A program made the position numbers and the translations under genes. DNA of 64,000 bases from the NCBI RefSeq assembly GCF_030167915.1, contig NZ_JARGNB010000006.1:62001-126000 (forward strand), read 5' to 3'. Every line of letters begins with the position of its first letter. The first letter of the stretch is position 1. The notes beneath the pieces are model-generated. The model did not search any database. It was not told where the DNA came from and was given only the letters and a program-made list of their open reading frames with translations. The DNA comes from Aquabacterium humicola (GTDB taxonomy: Bacteria; Pseudomonadota; Gammaproteobacteria; Burkholderiales; Burkholderiaceae_C). This document shows, piece after piece, positions 22,606 to 31,324 of this stretch.

Positions 22606-24770
22606 GTCGCTGCCTGGTCGGTCGCGTGGCGGGCTTGATCAGGGCGCCGTGCATCGTGCAGCAGCGCGGTCTTCAGGGTCTCGAACTCGGCGTCGGCGTC
22701 CAGCGTGCGCCGCGTCGTCGACAGCGCCGCGCGCACGCGCGTGCCGCCGGCCGGGTCCGGTTGGAGCCAGATCCACAGCCGGCGTTCCCGGATGTACAGC
22801 ATCGCGAACACGCCGATGATCAGCAATGCCGCGCCGAGGTAGACGAGCTTCTGCCCCGGCGCGCGCGCGACCTGGAACACGCTGGCCTGCACCTGCTTGA
22901 AGTCGGCCAGCTGCAGCAGCACCGGCGCCGGGTAGAACACCGCGTCGGACAGCGACAGCACGGCCTGCTGCATGAAGCGCGCGGTGGCGTCGTCGGCCGC
23001 CAGGGCCTTGAGCCCGGCGCGTTCGCGCGACAGGTTGGCCAGCTCGAACAGGCAGCCGTTGAGGATGCGCAGCATCACCTCGGAAATGCGCGGCCGCTCG
23101 GCCTCGGGCACCGTGGACTCGATGAATTGCGCCAGCGCGTTCAGGCCGCCGGACGGGCCGGACGACGCGGCGGCGGACGGCGGGGTGCCGCCGGCGAAGA
23201 GCTGCAGCACGCGCTGCGCGGTGATGAACAGCTGCTCGGCCATCTCCGGCTTGTCGGTGGGTGTGGCGAGCGCGACGTAGCGCTTCGCGGCCTGCTCGCG
23301 CAGCGCCGGGTCGGCCAGCGCCGCCTTCAGGCGCATCCAGCCGTCGATGCTGCCTTGCTCGTCGGCCGGCATGCGCAGGTAGCGGAAGGGCTCGTTCGGC
23401 GTGTCGCGCACGCCGGCGAGGAACAGCGTCTGGCCGTCCAGCTGCACCGGCAGCATGTAGTTGTTGTACTCGCGCGCCTGGCCGCTGGCGTCGCGCAGCT
23501 TGTAGCTGAACGACGGGCCGACGTTGCGGAGGGACTTGTCCTTCGGCGCCTTCGCGCCCGAGCCCAGGTGTTTGTCCAGCGAGCCGACGAGGTCGACCTT
23601 GCGCACGTCGGTCGCGCCGGTCTCGGCGGCGCCGGCGCTGTTGCCGTCGAGGTTCTCGACGTTGATCACGCGAAGGCCGGTGAACTCGACCGTCAGCTTC
23701 TGGTCACCGTTGGTCAGGGCCGTCGAGCTGCCGACGGTGGATTCGATGGCGAAGCGCTGGCCACCGGCGTTCATCGGCAGCGCCTGCAGCTTCAGCTGCG
23801 AGCCGCCGTCGTCGAAGCTGCTCTGGTAGATCGCGATGCCGCGGTGGATCGCCGGCTCGTTGACCTTCACCGCCGCTTCGGTGCGCGTGCCGTCGATGCG
23901 GTCGTGGATCACGATGTCGCTGGCGAACAGCTTCGGCATGCCGGTGTCGTAGAAGTCGACCTTGAACTTCTTCAGCTCGACATCGAAGGGCAGGTCCTGC
24001 AGCACGATGCCGTCGGACATGCTCAGCACGGCGACGCCGGCGCGCGTGCCCTCGGACACCAGCAGGTTGCCGCGGAAGGTCGGGTTGCGCTCGGACAGGC
24101 GGTGCTTCTCGGCCACGTCGCGGATCAGCCCGCCGCCGGCGTAGGTGGTCTTGCCGAGCGCGGCCATCTGCAGCCGCACGATCAGATCGCCGTCGAGCAG
24201 GCCGCCGATGCAGATCAGCACGATCGCCGAATGCGCCGCGAGGTAGCCGATCTTGTTGGCCATGCCCTTGCGCGCGGCGACCATCGTGCCGCCCTCGCGC
24301 AGTTGCGCCTTCGCCTGCCAGCCATGTGATGAAAGCAGCGCCGACGCGCGCTGCAGCGCGGCCTCGGGCGCCAGCGCCAGCGTGCCGTGCGCGCGGTGGT
24401 GGAAGGCCATCAGCGCGCTCTCGCGCACCGATTCCTTGTAGCTCTTCAGCTCGGCGACGATCTTCGGCGTATTGCGCGCGATGCACAGGCTGGTGGAGAT
24501 CACCAGGAAGCCGAGGATCAGCAGGAACCACGGCGTGCTGTAGATCGCGTACAGCCCGACCGAACCGAACACCTCGGCCCAGTACGGCCCGAACTGGTTG
24601 ACGTAGTTGTTGTAGGGCTGGTTCTGCTGGACGACCGTGCCGATGATCGAGGCGATGCAGATCAGCACGAACAGCGCGATCGCAAAGCGCATCGACGACA
24701 CCAGCTCGTAGGTGTCGCGCAGGCGGTGCGAGGCGGCGTGCGGCGGCAGGCCGGCGGGGACGGAGGACAT
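22602..24770 (-). CDS. resB: Cytochrome c biogenesis protein ResB (System II)
   Basis: 722 aa. N-terminal transmembrane helices (FAIALFVLICIASIIGTVVQ, WFLLILGFLVISTSL, ending CIARNTPKI), a large periplasmic region (about 200-610) and a final helix (LVYLGAALLIIGVFAML) match ResB/Ccs1. With CcsB it holds apocytochrome and heme for ligation. The gene is translationally coupled to ccsB. Its upstream spacer carries repeat copy C and the terminator of the cytochrome c4 gene. The pairing of resB, ccsB and a cytochrome c is typical of betaproteobacteria. Confidence 0.93.
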   Translation of the reverse strand: MSSVPAGLPPHAASHRLRDTYELVSSMRFAIALFVLICIASIIGTVVQQNQPYNNYVNQFGPYWAEVFGSVGLYAIYSTPWFLLILGFLVISTSLCIARNTPKIVAELKSYKESVRESALMAFHHRAHGTLALAPEAALQRASALLSSHGWQAKAQLREGGTMVAARKGMANKIGYLAAHSAIVLICIGGLLDGDLIVRLQMAALGKTTYAGGGLIRDVAEKHRLSERNPTFRGNLLVSEGTRAGVAVLSMSDGIVLQDLPFDVELKKFKVDFYDTGMPKLFASDIVIHDRIDGTRTEAAVKVNEPAIHRGIAIYQSSFDDGGSQLKLQALPMNAGGQRFAIESTVGSSTALTNGDQKLTVEFTGLRVINVENLDGNSAGAAETGATDVRKVDLVGSLDKHLGSGAKAPKDKSLRNVGPSFSYKLRDASGQAREYNNYMLPVQLDGQTLFLAGVRDTPNEPFRYLRMPADEQGSIDGWMRLKAALADPALREQAAKRYVALATPTDKPEMAEQLFITAQRVLQLFAGGTPPSAAASSGPSGGLNALAQFIESTVPEAERPRISEVMLRILNGCLFELANLSRERAGLKALAADDATARFMQQAVLSLSDAVFYPAPVLLQLADFKQVQASVFQVARAPGQKLVYLGAALLIIGVFAMLYIRERRLWIWLQPDPAGGTRVRAALSTTRRTLDADAEFETLKTALLHDARRPDQARHATDQAAT

Positions 24771-24771
24771 C

Positions 24772-24866
24772 AGCGCCCGCCCGGCCGCCCGAAGGGCGCT
24801 GAGCCCCCCGGGGTCCCGAAGGGGATCCTTCGGATCCTTGGGGGAGCGAACAAAGTGAGCAGGGGG
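24772..24866 (+). repeat. Palindromic intergenic repeat, copy C (upstream of resB)
   Basis: The stem AGCGCCC / GGGCGCT (24772-24778 with 24794-24800) has the geometry of copies A and B but different, still paired, bases. A C6/G4 hairpin follows. Then comes an extra segment of about 25 bases with the direct repeat GGATCCTTC, and a closing AGGGGG at 24861-24866. Orientation relative to the adjacent gene is opposite to copies A and B. Confidence 0.6.
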
Positions 24867-24908
24867 TCGACCATGGGGCGGATTATCCGGTCGAGGGGTC
24901 CGGAAACG

Positions 24909-24937
24909 ACGAAGGCCGGTCAGTGACCGGCCTTCGT
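24909..24937 (-). terminator. Terminator of the cytochrome c4 gene
   Basis: A perfect inverted repeat with 14-base arms around a single central base (24923) starts 31 bases after the cytochrome stop. On the minus strand it is followed by a short T-containing stretch (CGTTTCC). The T-tract is weak but the hairpin is very stable. Confidence 0.7.
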
Positions 24938-24967
24938 GACGGGGGAAGCAGCAGCGAGCGCGCGCGA

Positions 24968-25588
24968 TCAGCGCAGGCCGGCCATGTAGTCGGCGACGGC
25001 GCGGATCTCGCGGTCGCTCATCTTCTGCGCGACCTGCTGCATCTGCGGCGAGTTGCCGCGCTTGCCGTCGCGGAAGGCGATCAGCTGCGCTTCGGTGTAA
25101 TCGGCATGCTGGCCGCCCAGGCGCGGGTACTGCGCGGGGATGCCGGCGCCGGTCGGGCTGTGGCAGCCGGCGCAGGCCGGCACGTGCTTGTCGGCGATGC
25201 CGCCGCGGTAGATCTTCTCGCCCAGCGACACCAGCTGCTTGTTGCGCGCGAAGCCGGGCTTGCTGTCCTTGCTGCCGTAGAACGCGGCGACGTTCTTCAC
25301 GTCGGCTTCCGACAGCGGCGCGGCCATGCCCTGCATCACCGGGTTCAGGCGCTTGCCTTCCTTGAACTCCATCAGCTGCTTGGCCAGGTAGGCCGGGTGC
25401 TGGCCGGCGATGATCGGGTTCGCCGGTGTGCCGCGCGAGCCGTCGGCGGTGTGGCAGGCGGCGCAGACCTGCTTCGAGATCGCCTCGCCCTTGGCGAGGT
25501 CCGGCTTGGCCGCTGCGGCGGGGGCGTCGGCGGCAAACGCAGGCGCGGCCAGCGCGGCCAGCAGCGTCACGGAGAGCAGCGACTTCAT
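24968..25588 (-). CDS. Diheme cytochrome c4
   Basis: 206 aa from the ATG at 25588; an in-frame ATG at 25615 would add nine residues before the signal peptide. The signal peptide ends AFA|AD. Two heme-binding motifs, CAACH and CAGCH, lie in two similar domains, each with a distal methionine segment (NPVMQGMAAPL and GNSPQMQQVAQKMS). This is the arrangement of cytochrome c4, a periplasmic electron carrier to terminal oxidases. It sits upstream of resB-ccsB, whose products mature it. It is divergent from engB. Confidence 0.93.
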   Translation of the reverse strand: MKSLLSVTLLAALAAPAFAADAPAAAAKPDLAKGEAISKQVCAACHTADGSRGTPANPIIAGQHPAYLAKQLMEFKEGKRLNPVMQGMAAPLSEADVKNVAAFYGSKDSKPGFARNKQLVSLGEKIYRGGIADKHVPACAGCHSPTGAGIPAQYPRLGGQHADYTEAQLIAFRDGKRGNSPQMQQVAQKMSDREIRAVADYMAGLR

Positions 25589-25664
25589 GACGGTCGGGGC
25601 GTGCAGCGACTTCATGTCGGAATGGACCTTGGCTTGGTGTGCGGGAAGCAAAACCGGGCGATTT

Positions 25665-25670
25665 TACAAT
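25665..25670 (+). promoter_or_regulatory. engB: -10-like element directly before engB
   Basis: TACAAT at 25665-25670 ends five bases before the engB ATG at 25676, so a transcript started from it would be leaderless or nearly so. No good -35 box is found at 16-18 bases, and no ribosome binding site precedes the ATG. Both facts make the site tentative. Confidence 0.35.
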
Positions 25671-25675
25671 GCTCC

Positions 25676-26419
25676 ATGACCTCCCCCGACCGCGCCGCCC
25701 CGGCGCCCGCCGCGCCCCCCGCGGTCAGCCCCGAAGAACGCACGGCCCTGGCCTGGACGCAGAGCGCCCGTTTCCTCACCACCGCCAGCAAGCTCGACCA
25801 GTTGCCGCCGCCCGGCCTGCCGGAAATCGCGTTCGTCGGCCGCAGCAATGCCGGCAAGTCGACGGCCATCAATACGCTGGCGCAGCAGCGCCGCCTGGCC
25901 TTCGCCTCGAAGACGCCGGGCCGCACGCAGCACATCAACCTGTTCCAGCTCGGCCCCGCCGAAGCACCGGATGCACTGTGGGCCGACCTGCCGGGCTACG
26001 GCTACGCCGCGGTGGCGCGCGACGCCAAGCTGCGCTGGCAGCAGGTGATGGCCGACTACCTCGCGCACCGCCATGCGCTGGCCGGCGTCGTGCTGATGGT
26101 CGATGCCCGCCACGGCTTCACGACGCTCGACCGGCAGCTGCTCGGCTTCGTCGGCGAGCGTGTCGGCAACGGCGAGGTCAAGCTGCTGGTGCTGCTGACC
26201 AAGGCCGACAAGCTCAGCCGCAACGAGGCGGCGAAAGCGCTGATGCAGGCGCAGAAGGTGCTGGCCGAGCTGGCGAGCGACGACGCCGACATCGGCATCA
26301 CGCTGTTCTCGGCACTTACGCGACAGGGCCTGGGCGACGCGGCCTGTACGCTGCGCGCATGGACCAGCCCGCCCGCTTCGAATCCCCAGCCGACGCCGGA
26401 ATCGACACCTTCGACCTGA
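25676..26419 (+). CDS. engB: Ribosome biogenesis GTPase EngB (YihA/YsxC)
   Basis: 247 aa. G1 GRSNAGKST is at 55-63, with a switch Thr in TPGRTQHIN, G3 DLPGYG, G4 TKAD and G5 SAL. It acts in late assembly of the large ribosomal subunit. The first 48 residues are a poorly conserved Pro/Ala-rich extension, and the last 17 (Ser/Pro/Thr-rich) lie in the overlap with the next gene. It is divergent from the cytochrome c4 gene. Confidence 0.95.
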   Translation: MTSPDRAAPAPAAPPAVSPEERTALAWTQSARFLTTASKLDQLPPPGLPEIAFVGRSNAGKSTAINTLAQQRRLAFASKTPGRTQHINLFQLGPAEAPDALWADLPGYGYAAVARDAKLRWQQVMADYLAHRHALAGVVLMVDARHGFTTLDRQLLGFVGERVGNGEVKLLVLLTKADKLSRNEAAKALMQAQKVLAELASDDADIGITLFSALTRQGLGDAACTLRAWTSPPASNPQPTPESTPST

Positions 26420-27294
26420 CGCTGCCGCACGGCATCACGCTGTCGTGCCGCGGCGCGGGCGCGGCCGACGCACCGCAGCGCGTCGTGCTGCTGCACGGCT
26501 TTCCCGAGGCCGCGTTCGTCTGGGACGAGGTGATGGCCGCGCTCGGCGGCGCCGCGGTGCGTTGCGTCGCCCCCAACCTGCGCGGCTACGAGCGTTCGAG
26601 CGCGCCCGAAGGCATCGAGGCCTATCGTGCAAAGCACCTGGTGGCGGACCTGGTGGCGCTGATCGAGGCGATCGGCGCGCCGATCGACGTGCTGGTCGCG
26701 CACGACTGGGGCGGCGCGGTCGGCTGGAACCTGGCGGCGCTGCGGCCGGACCTGGTGAAGCAGCTGGTGGTCATCAACTCGCCGCACCCGGGCACTTTCC
26801 TGCGTGAGCTGCGCGACAACCCGGCGCAGCAGGCGGCCAGCGACTACATGAGCTGGCTCGTGCGCCCCGATGCGGCGGTGCTGCTGGCGCAGGACGATTT
26901 CGCGCGGCTGTTCGCGACGCTCGACCGCTTCGGCCGCGCCGACTGGCTGACGCCGGCGCTGCGCGAGCGCTACCGCGCCGTGTGGTCCTGCGGGCTCGAG
27001 GGCCCGCTGAACTACTACCGCGTGTCGCCGCTGCGGCCGCCGACCGCCGGCGATCGTTCGATCGACTCGCTGCAGCTGCCCGATTCGGTGCTGAAGGTCG
27101 CGCTGCCGACGCGCGTGCTGTGGGGCGACGCCGATGCCGCGCTGTTGCCGGTGCTGCTGCAGGGGCTGTCGCAATGGGTGCCCGACCTCTCGGTGCGGCA
27201 CGTGCCCGACGCCACGCACTGGATCGTGCACGAGCGGCCGGCGCTGGTGATCGAGACGATCGCCGACGCGCTGCGCGACGCCCGCGCCGCCTGA
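26359..27294 (+). CDS. Alpha/beta hydrolase of the epoxide hydrolase / haloalkane dehalogenase family
   Basis: 311 aa with no signal peptide. The oxyanion motif HGFPE is at 46-50. The nucleophile position is D116 in AHDWGG, so this is an Asp-type and not a Ser-type hydrolase, as in soluble epoxide hydrolases, dehalogenases and fluoroacetate dehalogenases. The catalytic His is in DATHWIVHERP, and the acid probably in LWGDADA. Its ATG lies inside engB, overlapping 61 bases in another frame, so translation is likely linked to engB. The natural substrate is unknown. Confidence 0.85.
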   Translation: MDQPARFESPADAGIDTFDLTLPHGITLSCRGAGAADAPQRVVLLHGFPEAAFVWDEVMAALGGAAVRCVAPNLRGYERSSAPEGIEAYRAKHLVADLVALIEAIGAPIDVLVAHDWGGAVGWNLAALRPDLVKQLVVINSPHPGTFLRELRDNPAQQAASDYMSWLVRPDAAVLLAQDDFARLFATLDRFGRADWLTPALRERYRAVWSCGLEGPLNYYRVSPLRPPTAGDRSIDSLQLPDSVLKVALPTRVLWGDADAALLPVLLQGLSQWVPDLSVRHVPDATHWIVHERPALVIETIADALRDARAA

Positions 27295-27309
27295 AGGCAC
27301 CGCCGCCCG

Positions 27310-29583
27310 TCAGGGCCGGCCGATGAACAGCACGACGCCTGGCACGCCGCGCGGCGCCCAGGTGAAGCCCAGATAGAGCGGGCCGATGCCGGTGTCGGCG
27401 CCGACGAACAGGCTCATGCCGCTGCGCAAGGAACCGATCGACATGGCGCGGTGGTCCGCCCAGGCGTTGCCCAGCTCGAGCGAGCCGCCGACGAAAAAGC
27501 CGCGCGTCAAGGTCGGGGCCTGGTTCAGGCGCCGGTACCAGGTCAGCCGCAGCAGCAGCACGTCGTTGCCGCTCAACTGGCCGCTCTGGTAGCCCGACAG
27601 CTGGTGGAAGCCGCCGAGCGAATAGCGCTGGATGCTGTCGCCACGGCGCTGGCCCGCCATCAGCAGCGTGCCGTGCAGGTTCACCGTGTGCGAGCCGCGG
27701 CTGGTGGCGCCGGTGGCGTGCAGCTCCAGCCGCGTGAAGTCGCCGCGCAGGTCGCCGGTGCGGCGACCCCAGGCGAGCTCGCCGTCGAGGCGGTAGCCGG
27801 ACGACGGGAAGCTGGCGTAGTCGAGCTGGTCGATCACGACGCGGGCGCGCGGGCCGTTCTCGGCCAGGTGCAGGCGCTGCGTCGGCCCCTGGAACCCGGC
27901 ACCGATGACGATGGGCACCGCGCGCAGGCCCAACGTCGACCAGCCCAGGCGCAGCTCGCCGAACTCGCCCCACGGCTGGCCAAGGTCGATACCACCGACG
28001 AAGAGATCGCGGCGGAAGACCGCGTCCTCGTCGCCGGTGTCGGCGGCGTAGATCGGCTGGCGCCGCCGCTCGACGCCGGCATACGCCGCGGCGAACCAGT
28101 CGTCGGCCCGCGACGAGGTCCACAGCAGCGGGTGATAGATCTCGGTGAAGACGCCGGGCGACTCACCGATCTGCACGCGGTTGCGCCACTCGGTGCCGTT
28201 CTTCGTCAGCCAGTGGCGGTTGTGGCTGAGCTTCAGCGTGAAGGCGCTGCGGCCGCGGAAGTCGGTCGACAGGTCGAGGCCGGCGCGCAGGTAGTTCGGT
28301 CCCCAGGCCTTGTCCTCGAGGTCGAATACCAGGCCGTCGCCGGCCGCTTCGCGCACCAACTGGTAGTCGGCGCGCACGTAGTCGCCGCCGCCGGCGAGGC
28401 GCTTGGCGTCGAGCTCGGCCCGCGCCGCGTCGAAGACCTGGCCCGGTTTCGACTCGAGCATCGCCTGCAGGCGCTCGGGGTTGGTCTGCGTCGTGCCCTC
28501 GATGCGCACGAAGGCCAGGCGGGTCGGTGCGAGCGAACGGGCGGCATGGCCGGCGCGCCACGCGGCATATGCGGGTGGTTCGAGCGCCAGGCCGGTCAGC
28601 CGGTCGCTGCGGCCGCGCGCGCCGGCGTCACCCAGCGCGATCAGCTGCCGCACCTGCGCGAAGTCCGACGAGCTCAGCGTGCCGAGCGATGGCGCGATCA
28701 GCACGTCCTGGGCCTTCAGCGTCGCCAGGCTGCGCTGCACGTTCTGCTCGGTCAGGATGTTGATCATCTGCTGCGTCAGCCCGAGGGCGGACCCGAAGGT
28801 CTCGCGGCCGGCCAGCGGCGTGCCGATGTTGACGACAATGACGATGTCGGCGCCGAGTGCGCGCACGACGTCGACCGGCGTGTTGTTGACGAGGCCGCCG
28901 TCGCCGAGGATGCGGCCGTCGACATCGGTGGGCGCGAAGACGCCGGGCACGCTCATGCTCGAGCGCAACGCCAGCGCGAGGTCGCCCCGATCGAGGATCA
29001 CCGCCGCGCCGGTTTCCATGTCGGTGGCCACCGCGCGGAAGGGGATCGGCAACTCGTCGAAGGTCGCCGCGTGGCTCACCGGCAGCGTGTAGCGGCGCAG
29101 CAGCGATTCGAGTCCGCGGCTCGAGACGGCACCCTGCGGCGTGCGCAGTTCGCCATCGCGCAGGCCGAGCTCGATCAGCGGCGAGATCTCGAAGTCCTCT
29201 TCCTTGCGCCGCTGCGACAAGTGGCGGCGTTCGATGCGGGGCGAGAACACCTCGTCCCAGCGAACCTGCATCAGTTCGCGCTCGAGCTCGGCGGCGCGCA
29301 TGCCGCTGGCGTACAGGCCGCCGACGATCGCGCCCATCGACGTGCCGGCGATGACGTCGACCGGCACCTGCATCTCCTCCAGCACCTTCAGCACGCCGAC
29401 GTGCGCCAGGCCGCGCGCGCCGCCGCCGGACAGCACGAGGCCGATCTTCGGGCGCTGGCTGTCGGCCTTCGGCGTGGCGGCCGCCGCGTTGGTCTGGGCC
29501 GGTGCGTCGGCCGGAACAACAGCCAGGACGGCGAATGTCGCCACCGCCAGCAGCCCGGCGCGCAACATCCGCGCGCCGAGCAT
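27310..29583 (-). CDS. Patatin-like phospholipase fused to a BamA-like beta-barrel
   Basis: 757 aa. The hydrophobic N-terminus (MLRAGLLAVATFAVLAVV, cleavage near APA|Q) indicates export. Patatin domain, about 45-320: oxyanion GGGARG at 53-58, nucleophile S82 in GTSMG, and the dyad aspartate D228 in DGGLVNN. The C-terminal half (about 330-757) looks like a POTRA-type segment followed by an outer-membrane surface-antigen barrel with alternating aromatic strands, ending VVLFIGRP. This is the architecture of the PlpD/type Vd family, in which the barrel exposes or secretes the lipase. Its ATG overlaps the stop of the upstream DUF1631 gene (TGATG). Confidence 0.88.
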   Translation of the reverse strand: MLGARMLRAGLLAVATFAVLAVVPADAPAQTNAAAATPKADSQRPKIGLVLSGGGARGLAHVGVLKVLEEMQVPVDVIAGTSMGAIVGGLYASGMRAAELERELMQVRWDEVFSPRIERRHLSQRRKEEDFEISPLIELGLRDGELRTPQGAVSSRGLESLLRRYTLPVSHAATFDELPIPFRAVATDMETGAAVILDRGDLALALRSSMSVPGVFAPTDVDGRILGDGGLVNNTPVDVVRALGADIVIVVNIGTPLAGRETFGSALGLTQQMINILTEQNVQRSLATLKAQDVLIAPSLGTLSSSDFAQVRQLIALGDAGARGRSDRLTGLALEPPAYAAWRAGHAARSLAPTRLAFVRIEGTTQTNPERLQAMLESKPGQVFDAARAELDAKRLAGGGDYVRADYQLVREAAGDGLVFDLEDKAWGPNYLRAGLDLSTDFRGRSAFTLKLSHNRHWLTKNGTEWRNRVQIGESPGVFTEIYHPLLWTSSRADDWFAAAYAGVERRRQPIYAADTGDEDAVFRRDLFVGGIDLGQPWGEFGELRLGWSTLGLRAVPIVIGAGFQGPTQRLHLAENGPRARVVIDQLDYASFPSSGYRLDGELAWGRRTGDLRGDFTRLELHATGATSRGSHTVNLHGTLLMAGQRRGDSIQRYSLGGFHQLSGYQSGQLSGNDVLLLRLTWYRRLNQAPTLTRGFFVGGSLELGNAWADHRAMSIGSLRSGMSLFVGADTGIGPLYLGFTWAPRGVPGVVLFIGRP

Positions 29584-31112
29584 CAGCGCGCGATGGGCGG
29601 CATCGAGCGCAGCATGCGGTCGGCCGCAGTGCGCACCAGCGAACGCGGCCGCACCGGCAGCGCCAGCTGCGCTGCGGCCAGGCGTTCGACCGCGCGCAGG
29701 CGCAGCGCCCAGTGGCGCGTCGTCGCGGCATCGCGCAGCAGCCAGGTCTCGCCGCTGCGGTCGGTCCACAGCAACTGCATCAGGCGCCAGTCGCCCTGCA
29801 GGTAGGCGCGCAGGTGCTCGCCGGGCAACAGCACCACCGGCTGGATGGCGTTGGCCGGCGTGATCGTCGCGTCGTCGGGCAGCAGCTCGGCGGGCACGGT
29901 GTCCATCGTCTCGATGTCCAGCGTCTGCTCGGCCGGATCGGCAGTCTGCTGCAGGCTGCTGATCTCGGGTTGCGCGACCAGCAGCGCACGCTCGAAGCTG
30001 TGGCGCTCGTACGCGGTGATGCGCTCGAGCGCCCATTGGAAGCGCGCGACATCGGCGGCGCCATCGGCGACCAGGTGGTCCACCAGCTGGCGGGCGAACT
30101 GCAGCCAGCGCTCGAGCTCGATCGCGTGCGCGGTCGAGATGCAAAAGGCCAGCCGGTCCATGAAGCGCCAGACCGGGTGGTCGTAGTCGTCGAGCATCGA
30201 GGCGTCCTGAACCGCGAGGCGCAGCGCGGTCGGATGCAGCCGCAGCAGCAGCGCGAGGCAGGGGGGCGGCAGCGAGCGGTCGGACTGGATCGCGTCGAAC
30301 AGGCGCGACAACAGGTCGATCAGCTGGTGGTCGATGCGTGGGCCGGCGGCATGGGATGGCAGCGGCGGCACGCCGCCCAGCGGCATCGGCAGGCTGTCGC
30401 GGATCTCCTGCAGGCTGACGTCCACCTGGGCGGCCGCCGTCTCATGGTGCATCGGGCCGCCGCGGGTGGCGGGCGATACGACGATCGTGCGGTAGACGGC
30501 CGGCTCGATGCCCTGATCCTCGAGGCGGCTGCAGGCGGCGGCGTAGCCCTGGCGCAAGGTCTTTGCCAGCGCGTCGGCGGCATCGTGCAGCAGCGCAGCC
30601 TGGCCGCCGCGGCTCATCGGCAAGGTCTGCGCGCCCTGCCACAGCGCACGCACGTAAGCTTCCGGGCGGAAAGGGTTGGTGTCCTTCGACACGTTGAAGT
30701 CACCGACCAGCGCGGACGTGAAGGCCTGCAGCTCGCGAAGCTCGAACTCCGCCATCGACTTGATGCGCTCGATCGCGCGCGAGACCTCGATGTCGGCGGC
30801 CACCTCGTCTTCGTCGATCAACGACAACTCGAGCTTTTGGGGTGCCGCGGGGCCCCCGGCCCCCGGCACGGCGGCGGCAGGCCCGCGATGCGCCGATACC
30901 TGCTGGCGCAATGCGCGCACCGCCTCGGACACGAGATCGCCGCGGTGGCTCTGAAGTACCCGGGGCGCATCGATGCCGTGGCGCAGGCCGTGGCCGATCG
31001 CCTTGCGCCACATCTCGAGCACGGCGTCGACGACCTGGTCGAAAAGCAGAGGCGCACGCAGCATCTCGTCATCGACGAAATCCTGCAGGGTGGGACGGCG
31101 GTTCGACTGCAT
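29583..31112 (-). CDS. DUF1631 family protein
   Basis: 509 aa from the ATG at 31112; a GTG at 31160 would add 16 residues. Neither start has a good ribosome binding site. The protein is helix-rich and hydrophilic, without signal or membrane segments. Typical stretches are IERIKSMAEFELRELQAFTS and RALWQGAQTLPMSRGGQAAL. DUF1631 proteins are common in Burkholderiales and gammaproteobacteria and are often misnamed thymidine phosphorylase; function is unknown. The stop overlaps the patatin-protein start, so the two are probably made together. It is divergent from the sigma-54-driven PEP-CTERM gene. Confidence 0.8.
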   Translation of the reverse strand: MQSNRRPTLQDFVDDEMLRAPLLFDQVVDAVLEMWRKAIGHGLRHGIDAPRVLQSHRGDLVSEAVRALRQQVSAHRGPAAAVPGAGGPAAPQKLELSLIDEDEVAADIEVSRAIERIKSMAEFELRELQAFTSALVGDFNVSKDTNPFRPEAYVRALWQGAQTLPMSRGGQAALLHDAADALAKTLRQGYAAACSRLEDQGIEPAVYRTIVVSPATRGGPMHHETAAAQVDVSLQEIRDSLPMPLGGVPPLPSHAAGPRIDHQLIDLLSRLFDAIQSDRSLPPPCLALLLRLHPTALRLAVQDASMLDDYDHPVWRFMDRLAFCISTAHAIELERWLQFARQLVDHLVADGAADVARFQWALERITAYERHSFERALLVAQPEISSLQQTADPAEQTLDIETMDTVPAELLPDDATITPANAIQPVVLLPGEHLRAYLQGDWRLMQLLWTDRSGETWLLRDAATTRHWALRLRAVERLAAAQLALPVRPRSLVRTAADRMLRSMPPIAR

Positions 31113-31252
31113 TGGCTGTTGGCAGATTATGCGTCTGGCGTCGAAGCGACCCGGCGACACCCAGAACAGGGGTGTCGGGCGCGCTTACAGACCACGCTGA
31201 AACCGCTGGATACGATCTTCTAAGTCATTGATGAAAAAAGAGTTTTAGACAA

Positions 31253-31268
31253 TGGCACACAGGTTGCT
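31253..31268 (+). promoter_or_regulatory. Sigma-54 (RpoN) promoter of the PEP-CTERM gene
   Basis: TGGCAC (31253-31258), five bases, TTGCT (31264-31268): a full match to the -24/-12 consensus, with GG and GC separated by exactly ten bases. The predicted transcription start is near 31279, about 45 bases before the gene. PEP-CTERM proteins in Zoogloea-like betaproteobacteria are known to depend on RpoN with the PrsK/PrsR two-component pair, which fits well. Confidence 0.85.
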
Positions 31269-31324
31269 TTTTGTTGGCCGGGATTGGGGCCACCCAGGCT
31301 CCGCAAACCAACCAGGAGAAGCAG

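Noticed and set aside
24923..25675. Coding extension upstream of engB
   Set aside because: It is the antisense of cytochrome c4; EngB homology starts only after 25676.
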